From positions 3,038,001 through 3,102,000 of the forward strand of contig NZ_CP059154.1 of the NCBI RefSeq assembly GCF_013456555.2: DNA of 64,000 nucleotides. Reading direction: 5' to 3'. Position numbers and translations under genes: made by a program. How positions within the stretch are numbered: the first letter of the stretch is position 1; each line of letters opens with the position of its first letter. The notes under the pieces were generated by a model that searched no databases, was not told where the DNA came from, and saw nothing but the letters and a program-made list of their open reading frames with translations. The stretch comes from Natrinema zhouii. Its GTDB lineage: Archaea; Halobacteriota; Halobacteria; Halobacteriales; Natrialbaceae. Shown one piece after another: positions 33,916 to 42,715 of the stretch.

Positions 33916-35714
33916 TATTGATCCTCCGTCTCGGTGTGGTCAGTCTGTGCGACGACCCTCGCGTCGTACTGCTCGCCGTTGAGGAGGCCAGTGACCGTCT
34001 CCGCCTCGGTGTTGCGAGAGATCGTGCTGAACGTCGTCCACGAGCCCGCGTCGGACTCCCGGTACTCCACCCGAGTGTCGCCATTGTTGTGGGTCGCTGT
34101 CCATGAGAGGTCGACCTCGGTCGTCGAGACAGCATCGGCGGAGAGGGATGTTGGTGCGGGGAGCTCGGTCATTGCACTGGACACCCCACTCGACGCCGTT
34201 GCATCTCCCGTGTCGCGTTCGAGGGTGTAGTCGTATTTCTCGCCGTCCGCTGTCGTTCCGGTATCGGTGTATTGGGTCTCACTGAAGTCCAACGTCGCGA
34301 TCTGACTCCCGTCCCGGTGGAGGGTGAACTCGCCCTCGCTGTTGTTGTCGTTCATCCCAAACGTGAGATCGACTTGTTGAGACCCTCCAACAAGCGAGTC
34401 AAATGTCGGTGCGGGGAGGTCCGTAGTCCCTGTTTCATCCGGCGTCGGACTAGAGTCGGCGTCTGGATAGACGACGACGGCCCGGTAGTGATAGGTCCGG
34501 CCGTCCGTCAGGCCGCTATCAGTGTATGACCCGCCAGTGACCGTATCGATCTGCTGATACCCACTGAGACTCGAGTGAGAGGCCGTGTCCCGGTAGATCT
34601 CTATATTCGTCCAGTCACCACTCGGGTTCGTCCACGACAGGTCGATGGTGTCGTTTGTCGTATCGCCGGTGATGAACGATCGGACCCGATCCCCGGAGGT
34701 CCGCGTTACGGTCGTCTCCCAGTCGGTCGACAGCCCACCATCCGCCTCGCCCCGAACACGGTACTGGTAGTCCGTGTTCTGCGCGATGCTTCCATCGGTG
34801 AACGAGGTATTTGTGGTCGTGCCGAGATCGACCCACGACCCGCCGCTCTCGGATCGTTCGACGCGGTATTGGTTGATCTCCTCGTCCGGGGATTCGTCCC
34901 AGCTAAGCGTAATCTCGCTGTAGCCGACGTAGTCGATCCCGACACCGGTGAGGTCCTGTGGAACGAATTGGTCGTAGGTGACAACGACCTCGCCATCACC
35001 GGATCTCGCATCGGTAGCGACGCCGTGTAGTTGCCCGCCGCCGCCACCGCCACCACTCCCGTTGGAACCGCCTCCACCCCCACCGCCTCCGCCGTACCCG
35101 CCGCCACCCCCACCGCCGGTGTAATCCGAGCCCTGCGGGGAATCCCCACCGATTGCATTTGTTCCGTCTTCACCGGCTTCTGCGTTCGTCGAATCGCCAC
35201 CGTTCCCTCCGGCCCCACCGCTGCCGGCTTCGCCCCCGTAACCATGTACGGTGAAATCGCCGAAGGAGTTTTCAAATCCGCCGTCAGTGCCGTCCATGGT
35301 CGCGTCTCCGCCAGCACCGGCCCGATTTCCACTGCCAGATGCCCCCGCGCCACCACCACCGCCAGCAACAACAACGCGATCGCTCGCAGTCGCCCCGTTC
35401 AGCCGGACATCACTCGCACCGCCACCGCCTCCGCCACGACCGTTCCCGCTACTCTCCTCAGCAGTCCCGCCGCCGTTATATCCACCGGACGGACCGCTCG
35501 CGGAGCCGCCGACCCGAACCGTCAGAGTATCGCCGTATGAAACACTGAGCGTATGCTCGGCTCGGCCACCACGTCCGCCACTCTCCGTCACGCTCCCCTC
35601 GGATGTACCAGCCCCACCCGCCCCGTATGCGGTGACGCTGACTTCGGAGACTCCGGATGGGACGTCCCAGGTGTACTCCCCCGGAGTGTCCCAGTTCTCT
35701 TCTTCTGACGCCAT
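33915..35714 (-). CDS. Glycine-rich tail-tip protein with FN3 domains
   Basis: A 599-residue protein. Residues about 1-245 are Gly-rich with long polyglycine runs, beginning TPGEYTWDVPSGVSEVSVTA, the pattern of receptor-binding phage tail-fibre tips. Four FN3-like domains follow (for example LSWDESPDEEINQYRVERSE and LSWTNPSGDWTNIEIYRDT). FN3 domains may bind host surface sugars. Ends exactly where the hub protein starts, so likely a structural partner. Confidence 0.75.
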   Translation of the reverse strand: MASEEENWDTPGEYTWDVPSGVSEVSVTAYGAGGAGTSEGSVTESGGRGGRAEHTLSVSYGDTLTVRVGGSASGPSGGYNGGGTAEESSGNGRGGGGGGASDVRLNGATASDRVVVAGGGGGAGASGSGNRAGAGGDATMDGTDGGFENSFGDFTVHGYGGEAGSGGAGGNGGDSTNAEAGEDGTNAIGGDSPQGSDYTGGGGGGGYGGGGGGGGGSNGSGGGGGGGQLHGVATDARSGDGEVVVTYDQFVPQDLTGVGIDYVGYSEITLSWDESPDEEINQYRVERSESGGSWVDLGTTTNTSFTDGSIAQNTDYQYRVRGEADGGLSTDWETTVTRTSGDRVRSFITGDTTNDTIDLSWTNPSGDWTNIEIYRDTASHSSLSGYQQIDTVTGGSYTDSGLTDGRTYHYRAVVVYPDADSSPTPDETGTTDLPAPTFDSLVGGSQQVDLTFGMNDNNSEGEFTLHRDGSQIATLDFSETQYTDTGTTADGEKYDYTLERDTGDATASSGVSSAMTELPAPTSLSADAVSTTEVDLSWTATHNNGDTRVEYRESDAGSWTTFSTISRNTEAETVTGLLNGEQYDARVVAQTDHTETEDQ

Positions 35715-36866
35715 CTATCGTCGCACCTCCCGTCGCGAGACCAGCCCCTTGCTCGGCTGCGGATCGACGGCCGACGTCGACGCAATCGGCTCGAGCCAGT
35801 CCTCGAGATCCGGGTCGATCGGTCCCGTCTCGCCCTCGGGGATCGTGAACTGGACAGTGTCAGCTCCTCGAGTGACGATCGCGTTCAGCGCGAACAACTT
35901 GCCACCGACATCGAAGGTGAGCTGGGCGCGATCGCGGACCATCGCGACGTCCATCAGGTCGACGTCCATCAGGTCGATAGTGACGGGTTGGTCTGCCTCG
36001 AGGCCGACCGTCGTCCAGGAGCCCGTCCCGGCGTCCCACTCCTCGGCCTCGAGTGTGCCGTTAGGCTCGTCGAGACGCAGGCGCAGGAGGCCAGTGTCCA
36101 GGATGACCTCGGCGTCGAAGTCGTGGGTCGTTGAGAACACCTTCTGCCACTGCAGGTTGCCGTCAACGTCCAGCTTCGCAGCGTTCCCCAGCGTGTCGTA
36201 GACCCGGGTGTCGACGTCCTCTTCGTCGGTGTAGCCGATCTCGTAGAGCAGCGTCGGGTTGCTCGTCCCGGCCGCGGTCTCGCCGCCGTCCAGGTCGTAG
36301 ATATCGACATCGCCCAACTCGGCGCTGCGGGTCGCGGCCGCTGAGGCCGGGGTTCGAGTCCAATCATCGTCGTTGAGCCACTGGACCTTCTCCGCCGCCG
36401 CAGGGACGCCGACCAAGAGGGACGTGTCGTTGCCGAACTCGTGGTCGATATCTTCGTTCGGGTTCGTCTCGAGGGCCCGCCAGTGGTCGTTCTTCGTTCC
36501 TTTCTTCGAGAGCGAGAGTTCGTAGCGCTGTGCGCGCCCGGTCTGGGCCTGTGCCGGTTCGACGTTGGCCTCCTCGACCGCGTAGTAGCCGTCGAGTGGT
36601 GCCGAGGCACCCATGCCGGCCAGCGGGACTGCCTCGAATCCCGAGGCCGACGAGAGTTCGTCGACCTCCGTCGCCATCTTCTCGGCGTACTGCCCGCGAT
36701 AGACGCCGTTGAGCGTCTGGTCGGCCGGGTTGCTCGAGAGTTGTTCGGTGATGCCGCCATCCTGGTTGAGGACGCCCAACTGGGCCAGCTCCTGGCGCTG
36801 CAGGTTGCCGAGTTGGGACTGCGAGGCGCTCGGGACGACAAGCGTGTAGAGTTGTAGGTCTGGCAT
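35715..36866 (-). CDS. Late structural protein, probable tail/baseplate
   Basis: A 383-residue acidic beta-rich protein with no catalytic motif. Its place between the tape measure side and the tail tip genes suggests a distal tail or baseplate protein. Overlaps the upstream gene by one base and abuts the downstream one. No family recognised. Confidence 0.65.
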   Translation of the reverse strand: MPDLQLYTLVVPSASQSQLGNLQRQELAQLGVLNQDGGITEQLSSNPADQTLNGVYRGQYAEKMATEVDELSSASGFEAVPLAGMGASAPLDGYYAVEEANVEPAQAQTGRAQRYELSLSKKGTKNDHWRALETNPNEDIDHEFGNDTSLLVGVPAAAEKVQWLNDDDWTRTPASAAATRSAELGDVDIYDLDGGETAAGTSNPTLLYEIGYTDEEDVDTRVYDTLGNAAKLDVDGNLQWQKVFSTTHDFDAEVILDTGLLRLRLDEPNGTLEAEEWDAGTGSWTTVGLEADQPVTIDLMDVDLMDVAMVRDRAQLTFDVGGKLFALNAIVTRGADTVQFTIPEGETGPIDPDLEDWLEPIASTSAVDPQPSKGLVSRREVRR

Positions 36867-37453
36867 TATGCCTCGGTCTGTTTGCTGCCGTCGAGCGATC
36901 GGCCGAGGTCGACCGTCTCGACGAACGCAGCCGAAAACTGGTACTTGTCCGACGATTGGCGCTCGAACGATGGCTGTTCGAAGACGACGTCGAGCGGTTC
37001 GAGAACACCACTGCTCGAGTACTCACCGTACTCAAGCGTGGCCGGCGTCAGCGAGTCCGTGCCGGCGACGCGGACGTAGTGCTGGAAGACCTGCACCTTC
37101 TGCAGTGCCGTCCCGCCGGTCGCGGTCGTCGCACTGAACTGTGCCGGGTCCGACGACGAGCCCCACTGCAGCGGGTCGCCGTTCTCGTCGGGTGTTGCGT
37201 CCGAGGTGACGTCTGCCCGGAGGTCGATCGCGTGTTGGCCGCCGCCGAGGTCGAGATGGATGCCCTTTCGATCGGGCTCACCGTCCTCGAGGAGCCCCTG
37301 CAGGATGGCGAGGGCTTGATCGAACGAGTTGTCGAGGAGGTAGCCCGTCCGAACCTCGTCCGTGTCGGTCGGGTTTGTGAACGCCTCGAACACCCCCTCG
37401 ACGGAGCCACTCCCGAAGTTTGCTGGAATTGTGAGTCTGAATAGTTCTGTCAT
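36866..37453 (-). CDS. Late structural protein, probable tail/baseplate
   Basis: A 195-residue protein with mixed strands and an early helix (DQALAILQGLLEDGEPDRKG), first leftward gene after the tape measure in transcription order. In siphoviruses this slot is often the distal tail protein; here that is inference from position only. Confidence 0.65.
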   Translation of the reverse strand: MTELFRLTIPANFGSGSVEGVFEAFTNPTDTDEVRTGYLLDNSFDQALAILQGLLEDGEPDRKGIHLDLGGGQHAIDLRADVTSDATPDENGDPLQWGSSSDPAQFSATTATGGTALQKVQVFQHYVRVAGTDSLTPATLEYGEYSSSGVLEPLDVVFEQPSFERQSSDKYQFSAAFVETVDLGRSLDGSKQTEA

Positions 37454-37500
37454 CGTGAAATGGGTGAATTGTTATATGTCGGGCTGCTCAACATCGGGAT

Positions 37501-37731
37501 ATGACACAAGACGACCCGTCTGCCGCCATGGGGATCTTTGAGTTCGCCGCTGCCGGCGGGCTCATCGGCGGGATCTACTCCGCGGGCCTCCTTCGGGACC
37601 CCGTGATAGCGGCGCTGATCTGTGTGGCGCTGTTCTTCATCTACCTCGAGCGGAAGTTCCGGTTAGAGGTCCACCGTCTCCAAGCCGATGGCGGCGACGG
37701 AGAGGGGGACCCCACCGAGAATGCCAGCTAA
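37501..37731 (+). CDS. Small membrane protein, opposite to the late operon
   Basis: A 76-residue protein with two hydrophobic segments (GIFEFAAAGGLIGGIYSAG; VIAALICVALFFIYLE) and a charged C-terminus. It lies rightward inside the leftward late operon, right after the tape measure gene, overlapping its stop region by four bases. Size and topology are holin-like, but the opposite orientation argues for expression outside the late phase. No sequence family recognised. Confidence 0.6.
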   Translation: MTQDDPSAAMGIFEFAAAGGLIGGIYSAGLLRDPVIAALICVALFFIYLERKFRLEVHRLQADGGDGEGDPTENAS

Positions 37732-38990
37732 AAGACATTCTCGAGGTCTTTGAGCCGCCTCTCGACCTCGTTGAACTTCTTACTCGCCTCGCGCTCGAGA
37801 TCGTCGGTGTCGACGTTGATCTCGAAGCGGTTGTTCTGCTCGGCCGACGCCTCGAGACGTTCCGCAATACTCCCCCCACCCGACGACTGACCGTCGTTGT
37901 TCTCCCAGAACGGATCCTCCGGGAATATCGGGTTCATGAAGTCGGGTGTTGCCTCTCGGGCACGTTTGCGATTCCGCGCCGTTTCGTCGCTCCCCTTCAT
38001 CATCCCGGGCGTGATGACCGGCGTCGCGGCGCCCGATGCGCCCTTTCCGATCTGCCCGAGTTTGCCGCTGTTGCCGAGCGCCCATGCGCCTACCCCGCCG
38101 GCAGCGCCGGCGATCGGGGCCCAAGGCTTACCGCCCCCGCTCGGCGACCCGCTGGGGGAGCTGTTGGGGTCGGTTACTCGGTTGAGGATGTCTTGAGCGG
38201 TTATCGTCCCGACGACGATGTCGCTGGGGACGAGTTCGACAGCGCTCGCGATCACGTCCGAGGGGCCAATCTCCGCGAGTGATCCGACCACGCTCGAGGC
38301 CGTGACGGCCGCGGCGCTCGCGACCAACACCGCCGGCGAGATCGTCGCCGCTTTCGCGATCACGTCCGACGCCCCGACCGTTGCAAGCCCCGTAATCACG
38401 TCCGAGGGGCCCACTGTCGCGAGCGTGTCGATGACATCCGTCGCAACGACCGAGGCTTTGCTCGCGATCAGCGCCGCCGGTGTGAGCGTCGCCGCTTCCG
38501 CGATCACGTCCATCGGTGCGAGTGAGGCCGCCGTGTCGACCACATCCTGCACCGTCACCGCCACCGGGGAGAGAACATCGCCGGGGGATAGCTCCGGGAT
38601 CGCGTCGCCGATCGTCGAGCCGAGGTCGCCGAGCAACATCGAGCCGAGGCCGATGCCACCGATAGCGAGGCCGAGTGCACCACCCATCCCACCCCCACCC
38701 CGAGACGTCTGGGCGTCCTTTTCGTTGATATCGACGAGCCGACGGAGGAGCTCGTTACGCTCGCGGTTGAGGTCGAGGTTCTCCGTCAGGTGGTTGTTCG
38801 TCTCCGTCTGGAGTTGGCGGCCCATCGCCCGCTCACGGCCGGCCATCCGGCCACCGCTGCCGCCACCGGTCGAGCTCGAGACGTCGACCTGAGCACCGCC
38901 GAGCTCGTCCTCGATCGTCCCCCGCGCCTCGCGGAGGCTCCCCGGCGATACCTGGACGTCGATCGTTGCACTCGTTGAGAACTCTGCCAT
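37728..38990 (-). CDS. Tape measure protein, short, with 12-residue repeats
   Basis: A 420-residue protein directly after the tail assembly chaperone, the classic tape-measure slot. It has a helical N-terminal region (RQLQTETNNHLTENLDLNRE), a Gly-rich hydrophobic stretch (about 100-125), then about ten 12-residue repeats of the form DVIxxLATVGPS (138-262), another Gly/hydrophobic stretch and a helical coiled end (LEREASKKFNEVERRLKDLE). Tape measures set tail length; 420 residues would predict a short tail (about 60 nm by the usual 1.5 Angstrom per residue rule). Confidence 0.75.
   Translation of the reverse strand: MAEFSTSATIDVQVSPGSLREARGTIEDELGGAQVDVSSSTGGGSGGRMAGRERAMGRQLQTETNNHLTENLDLNRERNELLRRLVDINEKDAQTSRGGGGMGGALGLAIGGIGLGSMLLGDLGSTIGDAIPELSPGDVLSPVAVTVQDVVDTAASLAPMDVIAEAATLTPAALIASKASVVATDVIDTLATVGPSDVITGLATVGASDVIAKAATISPAVLVASAAAVTASSVVGSLAEIGPSDVIASAVELVPSDIVVGTITAQDILNRVTDPNSSPSGSPSGGGKPWAPIAGAAGGVGAWALGNSGKLGQIGKGASGAATPVITPGMMKGSDETARNRKRAREATPDFMNPIFPEDPFWENNDGQSSGGGSIAERLEASAEQNNRFEINVDTDDLEREASKKFNEVERRLKDLENVF
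38204..38579 (-). repeat. 36-bp coding minisatellite in the tape measure gene
   Basis: About ten in-frame 12-codon units with a consensus near D-V-I-x-x-x-A-T-x-x-P/A-S. At DNA level GATCACGTC (for DVI) recurs at the 36-base spacing. Unit number could change tail length. Confidence 0.8.
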
Positions 38991-39188
38991 CTAAAATCGC
39001 CCTCCGCCACCGAACTGTGGCTGGCTGAAGTATGGGAGTGTGATCATGAACGCCTCGATGTCCCGCCACGCGTAGTCGGCGACGGCTTCTGGATCGTGGC
39101 CGTGGGCCATCAGCAGCGCCGTCGCGAACGTCACGAGGACGTCTCGTGGTATCTCTCGGTTCTCTCCGCGACCAACTGCTCGAAGGAG
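38991..39188 (-). CDS. Tail assembly chaperone, -1 frame extension (gpT-like)
   Basis: This frame has no natural start and is open from the GGGAAAC site to a stop that ends one base before the tape measure ATG. After a -1 slip it adds 65 residues to the chaperone (LLRAVGRGENREIPRDVLVT at its start, then FATALLMAHGHDPEAVADYA). Total product 227 residues. A longer frameshifted form just upstream of the tape measure is the hallmark of siphovirus and myovirus tail assembly chaperones (gpG/gpGT in lambda). Confidence 0.8.
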   Translation of the reverse strand, partial: LLRAVGRGENREIPRDVLVTFATALLMAHGHDPEAVADYAWRDIEAFMITLPYFSQPQFGGGGRF

Positions 39189-39673
39189 TTTCCCTCGCGC
39201 TCTCCGACCGTGCTGAGGTCGTTGATCCGGCTCTCGAGCCAGTCGGTCACCTGCCGCGGAAGTCCGCGGACGGTTGCACACTTGTCACCGTAGTCGTCGC
39301 TGTCGATGAACGGTGCCGAGTCGATACCCTTCGCAACCCAGAAGATGGTCGCCATGTTGTCCGTCGACTGCGTCGGGGTGACCGTCTCCGAGCTCAGATC
39401 GTCGATCCGGTCGTTGATCTCGAGCGTCTCCTGCGTGTCGAGTCCCGAGAGTGAAAACTCGACGTCGGCGCCGTGCTCCTCGCGGACCCACTCGAGGCCA
39501 CCGAGGTACCGCTGGATCTCGCCGGCGCGCTGGGCGAGTTTGACGTACTCGTTGTTGTTCTCGGTGCGCTTACCGGGTGGGATCTGCGCGATCTCGTCGG
39601 CCAGTTCCTCCTGCTCGTCTTCGAGGTCAGCGACGGCCTCCTCGAGCGCCAGTGTTTCAGTTTGCAGTGGCAT
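39131..39673 (-). CDS. Tail assembly chaperone, short form (gpG-like)
   Basis: A 180-residue protein, helical and acidic at the start (LEEAVADLEDEQEELADEIA), located between the tail tube and the tape measure. In zero frame it ends 50 bases after the slippery site. The short form is thought to coat the tape measure during tail assembly and is made in excess over the frameshifted form. Function assigned from gene order and the frameshift signal, not from sequence similarity. Confidence 0.75.
   Translation of the reverse strand: MPLQTETLALEEAVADLEDEQEELADEIAQIPPGKRTENNNEYVKLAQRAGEIQRYLGGLEWVREEHGADVEFSLSGLDTQETLEINDRIDDLSSETVTPTQSTDNMATIFWVAKGIDSAPFIDSDDYGDKCATVRGLPRQVTDWLESRINDLSTVGEREGNSFEQLVAERTERYHETSS
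39188..39194 (-). promoter_or_regulatory. Programmed -1 frameshift site GGGAAAC
   Basis: Read leftward, G GGA AAC is in phase with the zero frame of the chaperone (codons Gly161 and Asn162), the X XXY YYZ form required for simultaneous slippage. It matches six of seven bases of the lambda G-T site (GGGAAAG). The -1 frame downstream is open exactly to the next gene. Confidence 0.8.
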
Positions 39674-39675
39674 GG

Positions 39676-40632
39676 TCAGAAGGGATCACTCATCGTGACG
39701 TCTGCAGTCGCTTCGACGCGGTCGACGTAGAACTCGAACAACTCCTGGACGCGCTCCTCGTCTCCCGGTGGGATGTTATCCCACGAGAGGCTGTTCGGCC
39801 TGACGCCCGTCAGTGGGAACGTGATCTGGTCACCGTCCGCGCGGATGATCGGGATCTCTCCCGACACACCGTCGACGCTGTCGCCCGGACTCGTCGCCCC
39901 GCTCGAGCCGTAGGCCAGCGAGAGGTTCTCCGAGATCGAGTCGTCCGCGATCTTCGAGACCGACAGCGAGTAGTTCGCATCACCAGCGACGGCGTCGATC
40001 GCCACCTGGTTCCAGCCCGTGTCGAGCGAGCCGCCGTTCGTGATGGTGAGCGTCCCACTCTGCAGCTTTTTCTTCGTCGATGAGTCGATCGTCAGGTCGG
40101 CGCCGTGGAACATGTACGGCGACTCATCACCGCCGACGACGTCGCCGGGTGTCAGACTCGTGTTCTCGTCCTCGTCGGCGTAGACGATCGTCTGTGTGAC
40201 ACGAGCGGGGGCGTTCTGCGAGATCTGGATCTGCAGCTGCGTCGTTGCCGCGCCTTTGAGTTCCCGTTCGCAGACCGAGGCGCCGACGTCGACGCCGATG
40301 TACCAGCGCGAGCTCGGCATCTGACCGCGCCCCATCGACCACTCGAGGACACCATCACTGTCGCTGTCCGTGTCGTCGCTGACGAACGCATCGGTCAGCA
40401 TCCACGGGTGACAGAGGTCGTACTCGACCGCCAGCGCGCCCTCGAGGGCGGTCGCGATCGACTCGACGGCCTCGTTGTCGTCCGGGAGCCGCGAGCGCTC
40501 GAGCGCCCGTTCGATCGTGAGGTCCGTCACCGAGACGTTTCGCCCCGGATAGACGTACGTCGGGGTGCTCGGATCGCCTGCGAAACTCGGTTCGCGGGTC
40601 CAGGCGACGTTTGTCGTCCCGGCACCCGTCAT
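39676..40632 (-). CDS. Major tail tube protein (probable)
   Basis: A 318-residue beta-rich acidic protein between the neck genes and the chaperone, where the tail tube gene lies. Start region TTNVAWTREPSFAGDPSTPT and strand patterns (TQLQIQISQNAPARVTQTIV) fit tail-tube-like proteins, with an inserted domain in the second half. No contractile sheath gene accompanies it, so the virus is probably a siphovirus. Confidence 0.7.
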   Translation of the reverse strand: MTGAGTTNVAWTREPSFAGDPSTPTYVYPGRNVSVTDLTIERALERSRLPDDNEAVESIATALEGALAVEYDLCHPWMLTDAFVSDDTDSDSDGVLEWSMGRGQMPSSRWYIGVDVGASVCERELKGAATTQLQIQISQNAPARVTQTIVYADEDENTSLTPGDVVGGDESPYMFHGADLTIDSSTKKKLQSGTLTITNGGSLDTGWNQVAIDAVAGDANYSLSVSKIADDSISENLSLAYGSSGATSPGDSVDGVSGEIPIIRADGDQITFPLTGVRPNSLSWDNIPPGDEERVQELFEFYVDRVEATADVTMSDPF

Positions 40633-40663
40633 GCTGTTCCTCCGTCAGTCTGCGTATGTCGTG

Positions 40664-41209
40664 TCATGGTAAATCTTCGTAGCCTTGGAACACCACGTCC
40701 GCCTCCCAGCGATAGAAGTCGCGATACTCGGCGGACTGCGGGTCTTCGTTCGTCACGAGCAACGTGTGGTAGGACGTGTTTGGGACCGAGGCGTCCGGGT
40801 AGCTGCGGGATCCGAGTAGCGCCATCCGGATCTGCCGGACGGCCAACTCCCACGGGACGCCATTCGTTCCGTCTGGATCGACATGCCCATGGAGTCCTCC
40901 CTGGGATGTCATCCCCTCGAGGCGAAGGCTGACGACCGACTCGATGTCGTGATCGTACTCCGTGCCGGCGGGAACGGTCGCCCGATCGGCAAGCGTCGCA
41001 CCGACGAAGACACCGGTCTCGAGATCGTCCTTACGCTTGTGCATCGGCTCGTTGAGATCAAGACTCTCAGAGCCCTCGTAGACGCTGCTGTCGTCTCGGT
41101 TGACCCGCTTTAGCGTGACCTGGTTGCCATTCCGATCAGTGTAATTGCTCGCGATGCTGTCGACGGCACCGCCCAGCTGCTCGAGGATCCAGTTAACTTC
41201 CGTGGTCAT
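40664..41209 (-). CDS. Tail terminator / neck-like protein (probable)
   Basis: A 181-residue protein starting with an amphipathic helix (WILEQLGGAVDSIASNY) then strands, ending in HTLLVTNEDPQSAEYRDF and WEADVVFQGYE. The helix-then-sheet layout and place before the tail tube suit a tail terminator that caps the tube. Its start overlaps the previous stop by four bases. Confidence 0.65.
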   Translation of the reverse strand: MTTEVNWILEQLGGAVDSIASNYTDRNGNQVTLKRVNRDDSSVYEGSESLDLNEPMHKRKDDLETGVFVGATLADRATVPAGTEYDHDIESVVSLRLEGMTSQGGLHGHVDPDGTNGVPWELAVRQIRMALLGSRSYPDASVPNTSYHTLLVTNEDPQSAEYRDFYRWEADVVFQGYEDLP

Positions 41210-41661
41210 GATTCGAACCTCCGACGGACGTAGTTCAGCGAGTCGCGGATGAACCGGGACTCCGGCAGCCCCGACGGCTCGGTTTCAGGCAGGAACACGC
41301 GCCAGCCCTCGCCTTCGCGATCGTACTCCTCGCGGACCCACTGCGGCGGATCCTCCCAGATGAACGAGAGGACATCCGCGTTCCTCGCCTGGACGACGTG
41401 GTCGACGGTCCCGCGCTCGAAGAAGATCGCCGGCTCGGGCCAACCCCAGCGGACGAGGACGCGACCCTTACGCCTCTCGACTCGGGTCGTGCCGGCCTCG
41501 ATGATCGTGCCGACGTCGTAGTCATGGCGCTGGCCGTACGCCTCGAGAAGATCGTGGGCGTGGGCCTGGACCTCCGGCGCGATCACGTCGCGGGCCCGCT
41601 GCTCGACGTCGTCCATGAGCGCCTCGCGAAGGTCGCCCTCGAAGCTGGAGGCGAGCTCCAT
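41206..41661 (-). CDS. HK97 gp10-like neck protein
   Basis: A 151-residue protein: long N-terminal helix (LREALMDDVEQRARDVIAPE), then strands with RVLVRWGWPEPAIFFERGT and a C-terminal SRFIRDSLNYVRRRF, the layout of HK97-gp10 family neck proteins (xAxFxExGT near the middle, then a terminal helix). Joins head to tail. Operon-packed. Confidence 0.75.
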   Translation of the reverse strand: MELASSFEGDLREALMDDVEQRARDVIAPEVQAHAHDLLEAYGQRHDYDVGTIIEAGTTRVERRKGRVLVRWGWPEPAIFFERGTVDHVVQARNADVLSFIWEDPPQWVREEYDREGEGWRVFLPETEPSGLPESRFIRDSLNYVRRRFES

Positions 41662-42401
41662 CAGAGGTAGACCTCGAGGAGTTCCTCAGCCGCTGACTCC
41701 ATCGCCTGCTTCTTGCTCTCGGGGTTGACCAGCTGGCCGTTGTCGGGGATGCCCAGTGCGCTCTCGTCGTCGATCAGCAGCTTTGCACACGCCCGCATCG
41801 CGACGGCCTTGCGGACAGTGTCCGGGATCCCCTCGTGTCCGTAATCGAAGGTGACGTAGACTGCGTTCGAGTAGGACTCGAGCAACGGCTCGTCGTCCTC
41901 GTCGAGCAGGTTCTCGGTGTCGAGATACAGCTGCGAGACGCCTCCGTTGTTGATGCGGAGGTAGTAGTCATCCCCGAGTGCGTCAGGCCACGTGCCGCCG
42001 CTGTACTCGCTGCTTCCAACCCAGTCCTCGTAGCCGTCCGGCGTCCGGACAAGCAACTCCGTGATAGACTCGGCGTCGCGACGGTCCAGTTCGATCCGCG
42101 TGTACGAGCCCTGCCACGTCTTCGGCGTCACAGGCTCCCCGACGATGGATGCCCCACCAGTCGGGATATCCTCCTCGTCGTCGCGACTCTTCGGCCCGAT
42201 CGGGAGCAATCCATGGGTGTCCTCGTCGGGCCGTGTAGAGACGTACCAGTGACGAGAGAGTTTCTTCTCGAGCCACTCGGTCTGGGCCGTGATCGCGTCG
42301 ACGACGATCTCGTTGTTCACCGATACGAGTTCGCCGGTCAGCTCAGAGTCTTGCTTCGCCCGACGGACGTCGTCGACGGTGCAGTATCCAGTGTCGGGCA
42401 T
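41661..42401 (-). CDS. Head-tail connector (adaptor) protein
   Basis: A 246-residue protein. The N-terminal helices (YCTVDDVRRAKQDSELTGEL; AITAQTEWLEKKLSRHWYV) and late helices (DTVRKAVAMRACAKLLIDD; KKQAMESAAEELLEVYL) flank an inserted beta region, the usual gp6-type adaptor plan. It would bind the portal ring. One-base overlap with the neck gene. Confidence 0.75.
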   Translation of the reverse strand: MPDTGYCTVDDVRRAKQDSELTGELVSVNNEIVVDAITAQTEWLEKKLSRHWYVSTRPDEDTHGLLPIGPKSRDDEEDIPTGGASIVGEPVTPKTWQGSYTRIELDRRDAESITELLVRTPDGYEDWVGSSEYSGGTWPDALGDDYYLRINNGGVSQLYLDTENLLDEDDEPLLESYSNAVYVTFDYGHEGIPDTVRKAVAMRACAKLLIDDESALGIPDNGQLVNPESKKQAMESAAEELLEVYL

Positions 42402-42404
42402 GGG

Positions 42405-42713
42405 TTACGAGGGGTTGGCGCGGACTTCGATGCTGTACGTGACGCCGTTGCTCGAGGTCACCGAGACGGCCTTGCACTGTGGGATGTCGACCGTGTAGGA
42501 CTGCGTCTCCGCGAGCGTCCGCTCATCGGCCTGGTAGGTGCCTGCAGCGCCCTCGAATCCTATCGTAAGCGTGTCGTCAGCCGATCCCTCGAGGTCCTCG
42601 AGGGCGACGCAGACGACCGGGTCGCGGAGGCCGCTGGTCAGCTCCTCGACTTCCGTAGCAGCCGTGAGGCTCTCGGAGTTCGCGAGGATGACTGTCTCGT
42701 TCCATGCGGCCAT
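42405..42713 (-). CDS. Small late beta protein, possible head decoration
   Basis: A 102-residue protein mostly of predicted strands (GTYQADERTLAETQSYTVDI; AVSVTSSNGVTYSIEVRA). It lies between capsid-side genes and the connector, a slot used by head decoration or completion proteins. Family not recognised. Confidence 0.65.
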   Translation of the reverse strand: MAAWNETVILANSESLTAATEVEELTSGLRDPVVCVALEDLEGSADDTLTIGFEGAAGTYQADERTLAETQSYTVDIPQCKAVSVTSSNGVTYSIEVRANPS

Positions 42714-42715
42714 GG

